A DNA stretch of 64,000 nucleotides from Paramoeba atlantica (Eukaryota; Discosea). The DNA lies in NCBI GenBank assembly GCA_977017575.1, contig CDRNVI010000073.1, forward strand, positions 62,001 through 126,000. Direction: 5' to 3'. This document shows, one piece after another, positions 9,391 through 19,320 of this stretch. Positions within the stretch are counted from its first letter, which is position 1, and every line of letters begins with the position of its first letter. The translations under genes and the position numbers were made by a program. The notes under the pieces are model-generated. The model was not told the origin of the DNA, ran no database searches, and was given only the letters and a program-made list of their open reading frames with translations.

Positions 9391-10245
9391 ATGCACTTCA
9401 CGACACGAATACGTCAAGCGCAGCTCGCAGACACACAACTACCCGTGACAAAGGAACAAAACAAAGGAGACATCATCGCAAGTGATGAGGCAACAGGTGA
9501 AGTCCGTCGTACCGCGAAGGTACGAGGAGCAAAACTACCACAGGAATACGAACTTGTGGGATTCGTTGAAAACATTGAAAATCCGCATCTCTCCTGGAAC
9601 ACCTCGATACCGGCATGTCAGTGGAACGGTATAGAGTGCAATCATGAAGGTCGTGTGACGCGCATAGACTAGAGTATGATGAGCTATGCGGGTTCATTAC
9701 GCTGGGAACGGTTACCTCGATCAGTGATGGAAATTGTGCTATGTTCCAATGCGTTGTCTGGGACTCTTCCGTTCAATCTACAGAATAATTTATTTAGCGG
9801 TCACCTGGAGTTTAGTCAGCTACCGCATCGATTAGATAAGATTAATTTGGGTCAGAATATGTTTGAAGGGGGGATAGATTTGTGCCACTTACCTTCGCGT
9901 TTGGTCTCGCTGTCAATCTACTCAATGAAGAGCGTTGAAAAACTTTATGGTGATGTTGAACTCCATTGTCTCCCTCAAACTATTCGATTTCTTAATTTAT
10001 CTGGAAACAGATTCAGTGGAGCTCTTGACCTGGAGCATTTGCCGCCTTCCTTGGCATACTTCAGTTGCAAAGACAATTGTTTTAAAGGCTTAGTACGGCT
10101 TCGCAACCTTCCTCCAAATATGAGGCTACTCACTCTCGATAAAAATAATGAACTTTATGGTGAAATTGATTTTGCGCGTCTCCCCGCGTCTCTTACACTG
10201 CGCGTCGAAAACACAAGGATAAATATCATAAATCAAAATGAGTAA
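9391..10245 (+). pseudogene. LRR family gene with one in-frame TAG
   Basis: One frame carries the cap (AKVRGAKLPQEYELVGFVENI, NPHLSWN, PACQWNGIEC), then VTRID, a TAG at 9670-9672, and after it SMMSYAGSLRWERLP and about six LRR units ending in NNELYGEID..RLPASL and VENTRI. The TAG stands where relatives at 14897 and 31447 have Trp (TGG), so a single base change explains it. One repeat is also shortened (SGTLPFNLQNNLFSG lacks the usual LP..L..L linker). Everything else is intact, so the break is recent, a sequencing error, or tolerated. Confidence 0.8.
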
Positions 10246-10992
10246 TTTTGAAATTTGCCAACCATTTTCGAAAAGACAACATTATTTTGATTAGTCCTTG
10301 TGGCTTCAATAGAGCCCGTGCAAGTGTGGCTGGCACTGGCTGGCACAAGTTGGGACTGTCTTGCAGTGGCGGTATGCATGGGGTCCCATACAAAGTTACC
10401 TGTAACGAACTTCAGCTTCACTTTTTTAAAGTTTCAATTATACACTAAGGGGTTCACTTGTACCCATACTTCTGGAAACATTGCTATATTTTTACTTTAT
10501 AAAAATCTACTGCGCTATACAGTAAAAGTCACAATTCTGAGAATGGTCAGTTGCACGTTACCGCGTACAAAAACACTTTTTTTGCGAATTTTGGTCACTA
10601 TTCTCAGACCTGTCGCATGTTGGCAGCTCTCTTTTTGGCAAAGATTGAATGGATTCTCATTTTTCCACCAGGCTAAAGTGAGCGAGGGAGATGCGAAGAG
10701 CATACAGGGGGGGGGGGGGGGCACAAAAACTGTTACACCTTCCATTTTTGGTTCATGTGACCGTTTTGGCTAATTTTTGTTGCATTTTGCAGAGAGGGTT
10801 GCATAAACATAGAAATATTGCATAACCATCTAAATACGTTCCCTAGAACTTCAATACAATAGTGGAAAAAATCACTCCAATCTAGACTCGAACACCCCTC
10901 TTCTGTTGGGTGAAAAGGACGATTGGGTCAAAAATCACTGTACCTATACCTTCGTAACATGCCGGAAGGTGCTGTACCCCCCCGTTTATAAT
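10246..10992. other. Intergenic, low complexity
   Basis: No gene recognised; a 157-codon frame at 10300 has no domain. A G run of about 16 lies at 10708-10722. The text CTGTACCTATACCTTCGTAA.AT at about 10940 recurs near 17820, so this is probably repeat debris. Confidence 0.5.
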
Positions 10993-11084
10993 TAGACTCT
11001 TCGTTAAACGCGGTGGTTGTTTTCAACTTAGAAGTCACTCATGCTGCGCGTTGAAAACTACCGCCGCGTTTAACGAAGAGCCTA
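10993..11084. repeat. Foldback element, copy a
   Basis: Arms CTCTTCGTTAAACGCGGTGG and its complement CCGCGTTTAACGAAGAG lie about 90 bp apart, with GTTTTCAAC...GTTGAAAAC inside. Same family as 17313, 38716, 49814, 50704 and 51601, with partial copies at 32700 and 48736. Confidence 0.85.
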
Positions 11085-11830
11085 AAAAAGAAAATTTGGC
11101 CGGGGACGCTGAAGAAAACGGAAGGATTTGAGCCATAAATAACCAATTTTTAGGTAAAAATGGGGTGATTTTTAGGTATTTTTGCTCTCGGAGCACTAAA
11201 TTCGACTTTTGCGTGTGAGAAAACACTCGTAGGCATGTATTCGAGGCTACAGAACGTATTGGGTAGAGAATGCGACTCCAACCACACCATTCTTCCGACC
11301 CAACTTTTCTTCCTCCCCCCTTTTTTCGCCTTTTTTCGTCAAAAATGTGTCATTTTGGGACCACGGTTTCATGAAGCGACATCTCGCGAAAACAATGGCG
11401 CAGAATGCTAGAATAGGTCCCAAACTATCAAAATACAGTAGAGGAAACAATTTTGGAAAAATATTTTTTTTACCATTTTTTTCGTCAAGTTGAAGTTTTT
11501 TTCAAAAACAAAATCCGAAAAAATCCGAACTTGACGGACCCGTCCTGGGGATACGCGGGGGGGTCACCCCCGGGTAGGGGGGTGGAAAATGCGCGCCAAG
11601 ACCCCGGCTACCCTTTCTGCGGTTTTTTTCGAAAACTAATTTTTTCGAAAAAATTTGCTCGACCATGCCCCCCCCCCTGGACCCCCCCTGGACCCCCCAC
11701 TGGACCCCCCACTGGACCCCCCAAGGGTCCGATTTTTTTTGAAAATTTTTGGACCACCGGAGCCCCTTTTATAAATTTTTCTTCTAAAGGGGGGGTTCGC
11801 CTATTATTAACAACCATCTATTATTAACAA
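11085..11830 (-). repeat. Inverted diverged copy of 890-bp family
   Basis: On the minus strand this contains the same blocks, in order, as the array at 49.2-51.7 kb: a GC-rich block with GGGGTCTTGGCGCGCATTTT, a GATAGTTTGGGACC block, GGAGTCGCATTCTCTACCCA, and finally the foldback. A 13-bp tandem repeat CTGGACCCCCCCA lies at about 11670-11725. Confidence 0.8.
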
Positions 11831-13121
11831 TGGTATTAAATTTTATTTCATCTATTATTAACAAGAATTAATTTCCTTCACTTTTCGCAGCTTCCCTAAA
11901 GGAAAATGCGCTAAAACCAACTTTCATGAAGCCTTTTTTTCGTAAAAGTGGGGTTATTCGTGGGGACAAGGGTAGGAAACAAGCCTAAAACAAGCCTAAA
12001 AGGTTGATTGTTAATAATAGATGAAAAGTTCATCTATTATTGAAAAAGGGGGTATTATTTCATCCATTATTAACAAACCGTCTATTAGTAACAAAAGCGT
12101 TTGTTAATAATAGACGAACCCCCCCTTTATTACTGTGTTCCTCTTTATATTTTCACTGTTTTTGTTCACTTTTTTTTCATTAATCGATGGTAGAGCGGTA
12201 GTTTTACAACCACCGCAATAAACCACATACCTGTTTAACATACCTATACCTTGGATAACATACCGGGGGGTATGTTATTCTGGCCTGCGACACTTAACAT
12301 ACCCCCCCTCGTCCCACGGCTTTTTTTGTGCAACGGTACAAAAATCCAACCCTAATATCACGTACGGTTTTAACAAAATGTTTCTTTTATGCGTTTTTAG
12401 ATATATTTTGATACGTTTTAGCATTTAGTACTACACGCGGTACATTTTACCATTTCATTCTTATTTTTACCAATAGGGCGTTGACAGCCCAATTCTCATT
12501 TTTACTCTCTGAATGGTGACTTTTACTGTAAGTGAAGTGAAGGAAGTGAGGCTCAATAAGCCTTCAATCCATAAACTTTTTCTGAAGTAGGATATTATAG
12601 TAACGTTGAATGAATATCCTAATTCGGCTTTTTTCAGCTTAATATCCTAATTCAGTAGTATCCTTAGTAGTATCCTCAGTAGTATCCTTCAGAATTATCC
12701 TAATTCAGCTTAATATCCTAATTCCGAATTACGATATTGATCCGACCCCCGGTTTATAAAGGGGGGAGGGCGATTAAAAGTTGGCACAGAAATCGCCCTA
12801 CAATTGGGAGCAAGGGACGAGGAATTATCCAATCGTTAAGTGGGTCCCGGCGCTCTCCCAAAGGAAAATGTCCAGCACCAACCCGCGCCATACCTCGAAG
12901 AACCATTTAAATATATCAAAATATTTAAGACGGTGTAAGAAAAGAAAAAACGAATCTTCCTCGGTTCGCCAAAAAAAAGAACCTATAAGTGGGGGAGGGG
13001 TTGAGGCTATTATAAACAGATGGGTACAGTATATTCTTTGACTTCTATTTTTTTCTTTTTATTCTTTGTTGCCTAAGGTGCAGATTTCGGACGTACTCTC
13101 ATCAAAAAAATCTCTTTATTT
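11831..13121. other. Intergenic with repeat copies, no gene accepted
   Basis: Contains the GGTGG/CTACC element reversed at 12131-12222, a hairpin ATAACATACC GGGG GGTATGTTAT at about 12256-12279, and at 11810-12125 several copies of a 14-nt motif ATCTATTATTAACA. An 86-codon frame at 12781 is basic and has no domain. The A of the next start codon follows a TCTCTTTATTT leader. Confidence 0.5.
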
Positions 13122-14603
13122 ATGATGGAACCGACCAAAGACGAAATTCTTTGTGGCCTATGTAACGAGGGCAATACTTGCTATCTCAACAGTACATTAC
13201 AAGTCCTAGTTTCACAACGGGATTTTATGAACGCCCTTCGACACGTAAAAACTAACTCCTCTGCTTCATATGTCACAGAATCGTCAAATTCTCTGCTTGT
13301 TGTGCGAAGAAAATTGTTTTGTTTGTTTTCATCTCTTCCCAGAGAAATGGGAAAGTCGTCAAAACCTGTTCTTCCATCGGGAATTCGACGTCTTCTTTTC
13401 GAACTTAATTCTGTTTTTACGCATTGCGATCAAGCAGATGCTGCAGAGTGCCTTTTAACTCTTTTAGCTAGTTTGGAAGAGCACCTTTCGGATAAGGTTC
13501 TCATAGAAAACGAGTCGAGCACGTGTGTTCCATCAAAAATTAGGAGTTCCTCCTCGTATTATTCTCTTTATGACACATTACAACGTATAGCACAACAACG
13601 TGCGGCATTGCACCACAAGCACGAGAGACGTAAATTTTCCCAGGAAATCTTTCACCATTCAAACCTTCTCTCGTCGTGTAAAATCGACAGAACGTCAACC
13701 TCTGATGATACTTCGACCTCTCAAAAGCATCACGCACCTGAACCATTTTACATCCACTCCCCAAAGGCCTATGTTCGTCGTGGGGTGGTAAATACCTTCT
13801 TTGAGGGTTATCACCTGAATACTTTTTATTGCCATCACTGTCAATATTCTAGTCACTCCGCAGAGCCTTTCCTTATGCTCGAATTACACATTCCCTCTCA
13901 CACTCAACTCAGCTCGTTAGACAAAATAAATATAAAAAGGTTACAAAAATCCTCGCCTATGTTTTCTGCTCTCTTTTCTGTACTTCATCCTTTTACAGCC
14001 TTAGCAAAGTCGGCCTGGGACTTTGTTTCTTCTCTTTTTACTCTCTCAGATGGAATTTCTCCTGCTCTTCGTTTGCAGGATTGTTTTGCCTCACACGAAC
14101 GAGGTGAACGCCTATCGCACGAGAATGCTATTCTGTGCGACCACTGTGGGGTACGGTCGGAAGGCATTCGTACCACACAACTCCTTCATCTTCCCCCTAT
14201 TTTAGTCATTCACTTGAAACGATTCTCCCATGGGCTCTGGTCCACAGAAAAACTGCACGCGGCAGTCTCGTGTCCTGAGATTTTGGATCTTAGCACGAGC
14301 GTGTGTTCTTTGGAGAAGGATACGGTCTGTGGGACCGATTCCTCACTAGAAAACAGAGCGAAATCCAGTGATTTCGATCCCCCTGCGCTTTGTTTTTCAA
14401 AGGATGCCCATAAAACGGCGTTGTATGAACTTAGCGCGGTGATCAATCATCACGGAAATCTAAGCTCAGGTCACTACACAGCGTATGTCAGGAATCCCTC
14501 CGTGGGTTGGGTTCTGTGTAATGACGAGCATTTGCTTCGTGTATCCTCGGAGGAGGTTTTACAAAGTGAAGTCTATGTTGCGGTGTATCGCCGAAAAGAT
14601 TAA
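13122..14603 (+). CDS. Ubiquitin-specific protease (USP, peptidase C19)
   Basis: 493 residues; removes ubiquitin from proteins, cytosolic or nuclear. The Cys box GLCNEGNTCYLNSTLQVL is at 12-29, with catalytic Cys20 and oxyanion Asn15. The His box is near the end: INHHGNLSSGHYTAYV with His451 and the NDEHL segment at 467-471 supplying the third catalytic residue. A zinc ribbon is formed by CHHC (about 238-241) and CDHC (about 339-342). The catalytic domain spans nearly the whole protein, with a low-complexity stretch at about 140-200; no extra ubiquitin-like or DUSP domain. Small for the family but complete. First ATG of an ATGATG pair used. Which USP subtype is not clear. Lies between LRR loci on the same strand. 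Confidence 0.95.
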   Translation: MMEPTKDEILCGLCNEGNTCYLNSTLQVLVSQRDFMNALRHVKTNSSASYVTESSNSLLVVRRKLFCLFSSLPREMGKSSKPVLPSGIRRLLFELNSVFTHCDQADAAECLLTLLASLEEHLSDKVLIENESSTCVPSKIRSSSSYYSLYDTLQRIAQQRAALHHKHERRKFSQEIFHHSNLLSSCKIDRTSTSDDTSTSQKHHAPEPFYIHSPKAYVRRGVVNTFFEGYHLNTFYCHHCQYSSHSAEPFLMLELHIPSHTQLSSLDKINIKRLQKSSPMFSALFSVLHPFTALAKSAWDFVSSLFTLSDGISPALRLQDCFASHERGERLSHENAILCDHCGVRSEGIRTTQLLHLPPILVIHLKRFSHGLWSTEKLHAAVSCPEILDLSTSVCSLEKDTVCGTDSSLENRAKSSDFDPPALCFSKDAHKTALYELSAVINHHGNLSSGHYTAYVRNPSVGWVLCNDEHLLRVSSEEVLQSEVYVAVYRRKD

Positions 14604-14896
14604 GAAACATATTCGGCATGTTAAGAACACATCAAGGACAACGGAAATAATAACAATGGCGAGAAGTACTTTTTGGGGTGCGTTTTTTTTTTTGACTGTT
14701 ACTAAGAAAAAGGTAACATCCGTCTTCCCTTTTTATAAATCTTTTTCCCAACGCAACAGTGGAACGATCTGTACGTATCCTTGGACATGTATCAGTATCG
14801 TCGAATTCTATTTCTACCTGTAAACCTCAGTATGCATTCTTTTATGCTTTAAGTTTCCTTTACAGCGTTTCTGCGTAACTTTGCAAGAAGACACCT
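14604..14896. other. Short intergenic stretch, nothing recognised
   Basis: 293 bp between the USP gene and the next LRR gene; no feature seen. Confidence 0.5.
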
Positions 14897-15724
14897 ATGA
14901 CTTTTCACCTAGCGATTTTCCTTGTTCACGCAGCCGATGATTCGAATACAATTATTACACAGCGAACCCTTCCGGGTAAGGTACGAGGTTCCCATTTACC
15001 ACAGGAATACGAACTTTCACGCTTGATTGCCGATGTAGATAATCCGGATCATACCTGGAACACGTCAATACCTGCGTGTGAGTGGAAGGGCATAACTTGT
15101 AATGAGCATCTAAAAGTTACAAGGATTTGTTGGGGCAGTATGGGTCTTACTGGAATGCTTCGATGGGAATACCTGTCTTCTACGTTACATCATTTCCTCA
15201 TTTGGCGGAGCATGCTTACGGGAAACGTTAGCCTTGACACGCTACCTTCCCAACTTGTTCAAATACATGCATCCACCAATGCTTTCAAAGGTTCGTTGGA
15301 TTTTATTCATTTGCCACATACATTGCAGTCGCTTGATCTGCATGAAAATCAGTTCACTGGCAGTGTGAATTTGGTCCAATTGCCTCAGAGCATACAACAT
15401 TTCCTTGTGGGTAACAACAAGTGTTCAGGAAGCATTGATCTTACCTGTTTGCCTTCAACTATATTACAGGTCAATTTATCAAACAATTTATTCACGGGAC
15501 CTCTTGAATTGCAGCGCTTACCTTTATTACTCGAAGTTCTCGACTGCAGCAATAATTTTTTTTCAGGTTTCGTGATTTTTAAAAATCTTCCTAAACTTCG
15601 ACTTCTCTCGTTAAAGAACAACGCTGAATTGAGCGGAACAGTTGACACATCCGAACTTTCCATACGAGTGGAAGAGATTAAAGTCACAGGCACAAAAGTG
15701 GTAAAGGGGGGTCCCGTCTATTAA
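14897..15724 (+). CDS. LRR protein with LRRNT_2-like cap
   Basis: 275 residues and a good reference member of the family. A short hydrophobic start MTFHLAIFLVHAADD may be a weak signal peptide. The cap at about 28-75 reads KVRGSHLPQEYELSRLIADV, NPDHTWN, then PACEWKGITC with both cysteines, VTRICWGS and LRWEYLS. About seven LRR units of 21-24 residues follow, each with an N.F.G core and a D/N-L..LP end (for example LHENQFTGSVNLVQLP). The C-terminal signature NNAELSG.VD.SEL...VTGTKV closes the protein. Function unknown; an extracellular binding scaffold is the inference from the cap and repeat type. Confidence 0.88.
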   Translation: MTFHLAIFLVHAADDSNTIITQRTLPGKVRGSHLPQEYELSRLIADVDNPDHTWNTSIPACEWKGITCNEHLKVTRICWGSMGLTGMLRWEYLSSTLHHFLIWRSMLTGNVSLDTLPSQLVQIHASTNAFKGSLDFIHLPHTLQSLDLHENQFTGSVNLVQLPQSIQHFLVGNNKCSGSIDLTCLPSTILQVNLSNNLFTGPLELQRLPLLLEVLDCSNNFFSGFVIFKNLPKLRLLSLKNNAELSGTVDTSELSIRVEEIKVTGTKVVKGGPVY

Positions 15725-15993
15725 ACGTCCCGTTTATGAACAAACGGTCAAGGAGGATTTTTTTCTCTGAATGGAAATATACACACAGCGCTTTTTAGAG
15801 GAAAATTGCTTTTTTTAGTATTGCAATTAGTACTAAATGGGTGTGACCAATAAAGGTGAAAAAAGTGCAAAAACCGAAAATATGAATGAAAATAGCAATC
15901 AAAACCTATTTTCCTTATTTTTGGTCAGGGGAGTAGCTATTTATCATTCATATAATTTATACCTAAGTTCAAAAGTGGAGTTGTACATTTTTT

Positions 15994-16899
15994 ATGTTTC
16001 GTTTTCTGCGTACGGTGCTTCGGTCTCCTCCTCCCGTACCTCAGCAAATTCTGAATGAGAAAGAGTGGTATACCTCGGAGAAATGGTGTAAGCTTTGCGC
16101 ATGTCCAATGCCGACTGCGGGTATACATACCGGGGAGAAAGATCATCAGACTCTGGAGGTCTTTGTTGATAAAATATGGCAAGGCAATCACATGTCTTGG
16201 TGGGCTCATCACGTGTATGAGTCTGTTGGCTTACTTCGGGCACCGTATGCATCGCTTTACAATGTTTTTGATAAATTTGAAAATCAAAGATTATTTGTCT
16301 TGCACGAGGCCATTAAAACTCTTAAGGAGAAAAAAATCTCTCGTGGAACGAGAACGATTCGCGATGGAGGTGGAACAACTCAATACCTAGTTGCCGCTCG
16401 CATGAGTCACATGACGTCCAAGATTTTGATAGGGCTTCTACCCCACGCCGCTAGTCGCCATCTTACGTCATATCTATCTATGATAACCTCGGATTTTTCT
16501 ATGGAAGCAGTGTATGATATCCTTAGATTGGATCTACTTTACGGAAATTTAGATAATCGACGGTCCTACATATTGAAATCCATACTCGGAAATTGTTTTG
16601 ATATTACGTCGGACTATTCCCGCGGCTTCTGTCATGGAAGAAGAGCCTTGATCAAGCCTATAATAAAGGAACTGTGTTACTACGTTCAATGGGGTATCAT
16701 TTGTGAGGCGATTATTTCTCGCATGCAAGAGTACGTCGCTCGAGGGCAAATAGTGTGGGTGAATGAGCTGCACTGTGAAACGAGAAAAAATTTATTGGCT
16801 GACAAAATTATTCATAAATTGGCTCCCGTACACGAATCTACATCCGACGTGTTAAAAACTAGATTTGAAACCGATTTATGGAAACGTGATATCTGTTAA
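15994..16899 (+). CDS. C2H2 zinc-finger protein, unknown function
   Basis: 301 residues, not assigned to a named family. The N-terminus MFRFLRTVLRSPPPVPQQ is basic, hydrophobic and free of acidic residues, as in mitochondrial presequences. A short finger follows: Cys32-x2-Cys35-x9-His45-x5-His51 (WCKLCACPMPTAGIHTGEKD), resembling matrin/U1-type fingers with H..G..H. The remainder is alpha-helical and rich in aromatic residues (MSWWAHHVYE, DLLYGNLDNRRSYILK) with no known motif. I recall small fingers of this kind in mitochondrial RNA or ribosome proteins of kinetoplastids; that link is a guess from general appearance. Single clean frame, start next to a TTTTTTATG leader. Confidence 0.75.
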   Translation: MFRFLRTVLRSPPPVPQQILNEKEWYTSEKWCKLCACPMPTAGIHTGEKDHQTLEVFVDKIWQGNHMSWWAHHVYESVGLLRAPYASLYNVFDKFENQRLFVLHEAIKTLKEKKISRGTRTIRDGGGTTQYLVAARMSHMTSKILIGLLPHAASRHLTSYLSMITSDFSMEAVYDILRLDLLYGNLDNRRSYILKSILGNCFDITSDYSRGFCHGRRALIKPIIKELCYYVQWGIICEAIISRMQEYVARGQIVWVNELHCETRKNLLADKIIHKLAPVHESTSDVLKTRFETDLWKRDIC

Positions 16900-17140
16900 C
16901 ACATCACATCATTATGTACCCTAGTTCTAAACGTGGGTCCGGTTTATCCTCTTCTTGATCTTGATTAAAACTAGAGCGCACAAAGTTTTTTTCCTAATGA
17001 GTTCAATCTTCACGCGCTGAATTTAATCTTAGTAAATTATCGTTGTCGATTCTTTTGGCATCCCGCTGCTAGGGTGGCAGCGCTGCTACTACGATAGCAA
17101 TCGTGTGGCCCCCGGTTTACTAAGGTACTACTGTCCCTTT

Positions 17141-17198
17141 CATAAATAATTATAAATTTGCCAGAATTTATAACGCTCCATATTTATAATTATTTATG
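17141..17198. repeat. AT-rich micro-palindrome, copy 3
   Basis: Perfect 17-bp inverted repeat CATAAATAATTATAAAT (17141-17157) and ATTTATAATTATTTATG (17182-17198). Same family as 4258 and 5123. Confidence 0.65.
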
Positions 17199-17312
17199 AT
17201 TTATAATTTCTTGACGCTATAATCATAATTTTTTGGGGGTAAATTTAAAATCACCCCATTTTTACCCGAAATTCGGCTATCTTTCCGTTTTCCAGGCTAA
17301 ATTTTCTTTTTT

Positions 17313-17409
17313 AGGCTCTTCGTTAAACGCGGCGGTAGTTTTCAACGCGAAGCGCGCAGCATGAGTAACTTCTAAGTTGAAAACAACCACCGCGTTTAAC
17401 GAAGAGCCT
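17313..17409. repeat. Foldback element, copy b
   Basis: Arms AGGCTCTTCGTTAAACGCGG and CCGCGTTTAACGAAGAGCCT, about 97 bp end to end, with an asymmetric loop containing GCGAAGCGCGCAGCATGAG. Preceded by 17220-17310, which matches the end of the 890-bp unit (TTTTTACCCGAAATTCGGCT). Confidence 0.85.
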
Positions 17410-17431
17410 AAAAAAGAAATGAAAAGGACAG

Positions 17432-17600
17432 TATCCCCCCTATCCCAGCGTTGCCTCAGTACCCCCCCTCATTAGCGTTGCTTTTTAGACTGTCTCTTCA
17501 AGACTCTCTTGCCGCGAAGCGGTGATTTTTTTTTTTTTTTGACCCCCCCTCCTAGCGTTGCTTTTTCCCAAAACCAGGCAGCGCTAGGATAGGGGTGATA
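17432..17600. mobile_element. 169-bp MITE with 25-bp TIRs
   Basis: Left arm 17432-17456 (begins TATCCCCCCTATCCCAGCG) and right arm 17576-17600 (ends GGATAGGGGTGATA) match at 22 of 25 positions. The motif TAGCGTTGCTTTTT occurs twice inside. No coding sequence. Confidence 0.65.
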
Positions 17601-18020
17601 GTACCCTCAACCCCACTCTCACTCCCCTCCACACCACAGTAAGCCCGAACTCAAACTTCGACCTTCAACTTGCAAAGAGACAAAGATACGGTTTCTGTAC
17701 TGATTTTCAGGTTAAAAAAAAGTGTCTCTATCCGCGCCGAATGACATCAACCCCCTAGTCATTTGTCATCCACCCGACACCCCCCCTAGTTATTTGTGTC
17801 AGTTAAGTAGGGGGTACAGTACCTATACCTTCGTAATATACCGGGGGGGTGGTAAGCTGAACAGTGGTTTAATATCAAAATTACCAGCTTGATCTCAAAC
17901 TTTGATTTTGAAATTGGAATGGCCCCCGGTTTATTTCCTTTACTAGTCCACGACGTCAAAGTGGTATAATGAGTACCTCAATATTTAAGGAAAGTATACT
18001 TTGCAAAAATACTTTTATTT
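17601..18020. other. Intergenic, repeat debris
   Basis: Contains CCCCCCTAGTTATTTGTGTC-like text, the CAGTACCTATACCTTCGTAA motif also seen near 10940, and the GGTTTATTTCCTTTACTAGTCC leader that loosely resembles the spacer before the gene at 2681. The duplicated gene at 18021 begins to match its relative only about 15 bp before the ATG. Confidence 0.5.
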
Positions 18021-18665
18021 ATGGCTGCTCTTGCTCATCTCCTGAAGCTACATCTTACCACGTTTTCTGTAATCCGCACTGCCGACTCGCATATATCTAC
18101 GTCGCGTCCTTCTAAGGTGAGAAACACAGAACTTCCAGATGAATACAATCTGGAGCGTTTTCTTAGAAATGTGGGGAAGCAGCATGATTCGTGGAGGGTT
18201 GAGAATCCTGTTTCTATGTGGGATGGTGTCACATGTAACAAGTTGGACATTGTGAAGAGTATCTCGTGGACAAGCCGCGACCTTACTGGAATTTTTCTGT
18301 GGGAATATATGCCGAAATCGACCGTTGCGTTCGACGTTCAACAAAATAGATTAAGTGGTGAAGTGCGCTTTGAACTTTTACCACCCAGTCTAGAATCGCT
18401 CAATTTAGCTCGGAATATGTTTTTCGGTCCTATTGATCTCAGATTTGCTCCGGTCGCTCTCACTGTGTTTTTCGGTGCGATGAATGAGTTCAGCGGCGAA
18501 GTTCTTCTTGGTAGTTTAAACCAAAACTTTCAGTATTTATACCTAATGAATAATCCGGATCTTAAAGGAACAATTTGCGGATCCGAATTACCCCGTAGGC
18601 TTAAAACAACTGGGGTACTTCCGGGTCTTGATGTGGGAGGCACGAACATTAAACTAATTCCATAG
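18021..18665 (+). CDS. LRR protein, near-identical copy of 2681 gene
   Basis: 214 residues, differing from the protein at 2681 by roughly a dozen substitutions and two residues missing after LDIV. Same hydrophobic start (LAHLLKLHLTTFSVIRTAD), cap with SW and WDGVTC, about four LRR units and C-terminal GGTNIKLIP. Nucleotide identity begins at AAATACTTTTATTTATG, about 14 bp before the start, and ends at TAGAAGATT, about 8 bp after the stop; outside these limits the two loci are unrelated. This suggests a cassette-like duplication or gene conversion of the coding region over 15 kb. Function unknown. Confidence 0.87.
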   Translation: MAALAHLLKLHLTTFSVIRTADSHISTSRPSKVRNTELPDEYNLERFLRNVGKQHDSWRVENPVSMWDGVTCNKLDIVKSISWTSRDLTGIFLWEYMPKSTVAFDVQQNRLSGEVRFELLPPSLESLNLARNMFFGPIDLRFAPVALTVFFGAMNEFSGEVLLGSLNQNFQYLYLMNNPDLKGTICGSELPRRLKTTGVLPGLDVGGTNIKLIP

Positions 18666-19060
18666 AAGATTCCCATTTTCTCGAAATTGACGTTGTTCAA
18701 CAACGCATTCCTTAAATAGAACTCATTCTGCACATGAACATGTTTGTCCATAAAAGAGGAGCCGCTAAGCGGCGCCATATTTTTTTTACCTTTTTTTGGT
18801 TTTTTCCTACATTTATTTACTGTGCCTAGAGCCACGTATTGTGCCTAGAGCCAGTTATTGTGCAGGGGGGGCACAATAACCCGGAACACGGTTTAAGTGT
18901 CACAAGGCCACTTAGTATACCTACCCCCCCCAAAAACAACTGAAGCGGAAGATGTCCCTTTTTAGAAACGACAGAGCCACTTTTCTAGCAAGCACAAGCC
19001 AAGGAGTCATATTTCAAGGCCAAGTCACCATTTTTCTAGCAACTAGAAAAGAAAGGGTAT
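18666..19060. other. Intergenic, short direct repeat
   Basis: GTGCCTAGAGCCA.GTATTGTGC-type text occurs twice in tandem at about 18827-18863, followed by a G run. A motif TTTTTCTAGCAA occurs twice at 18970-19045. No gene seen. Confidence 0.5.
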
Positions 19061-19320
19061 ACCTGGTTGCAATGGCCAGCGAAGTCCCCGGACCTAAATC
19101 CGATTGAGATCGTTTGGTCCAATGTGGATGCGACAAAGGGCAACATTCACCCCCGAAATCGAATTCAATTGCTCGATGCCATCCACGTTGAGTTTCGCAA
19201 ATTGGAAAACGAGCAAAACAACTGATTGCCTAAACACGCTTCGTAGCTTTCGAAAGCGTTGTTCCATCGTTGTCCAGAGAAATGGCAAGCACTTTTGGTA
19301 TTAGTGGGCTTTTTTAAGGT
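19061..19320 (+). mobile_element. Tc1/mariner transposase C-terminal fragment
   Basis: The frame WPAKSPDLNPIEIVWSNVD is the classic last catalytic block of Tc1/mariner transposases. It continues as RNRIQLLDAIHVEFRKL until a TGA and later a TAG. A TRNA-size 3' end without the first two catalytic residues; no inverted repeats found. Unlike the fragment at 1954 it lacks the SMP and ARGG motifs, so it is another subfamily. Confidence 0.75.

Noticed and set aside
12781-13041. 86-codon frame before the USP gene
   Set aside because: Basic, low-complexity, no conserved motif, within repeat-rich spacer.
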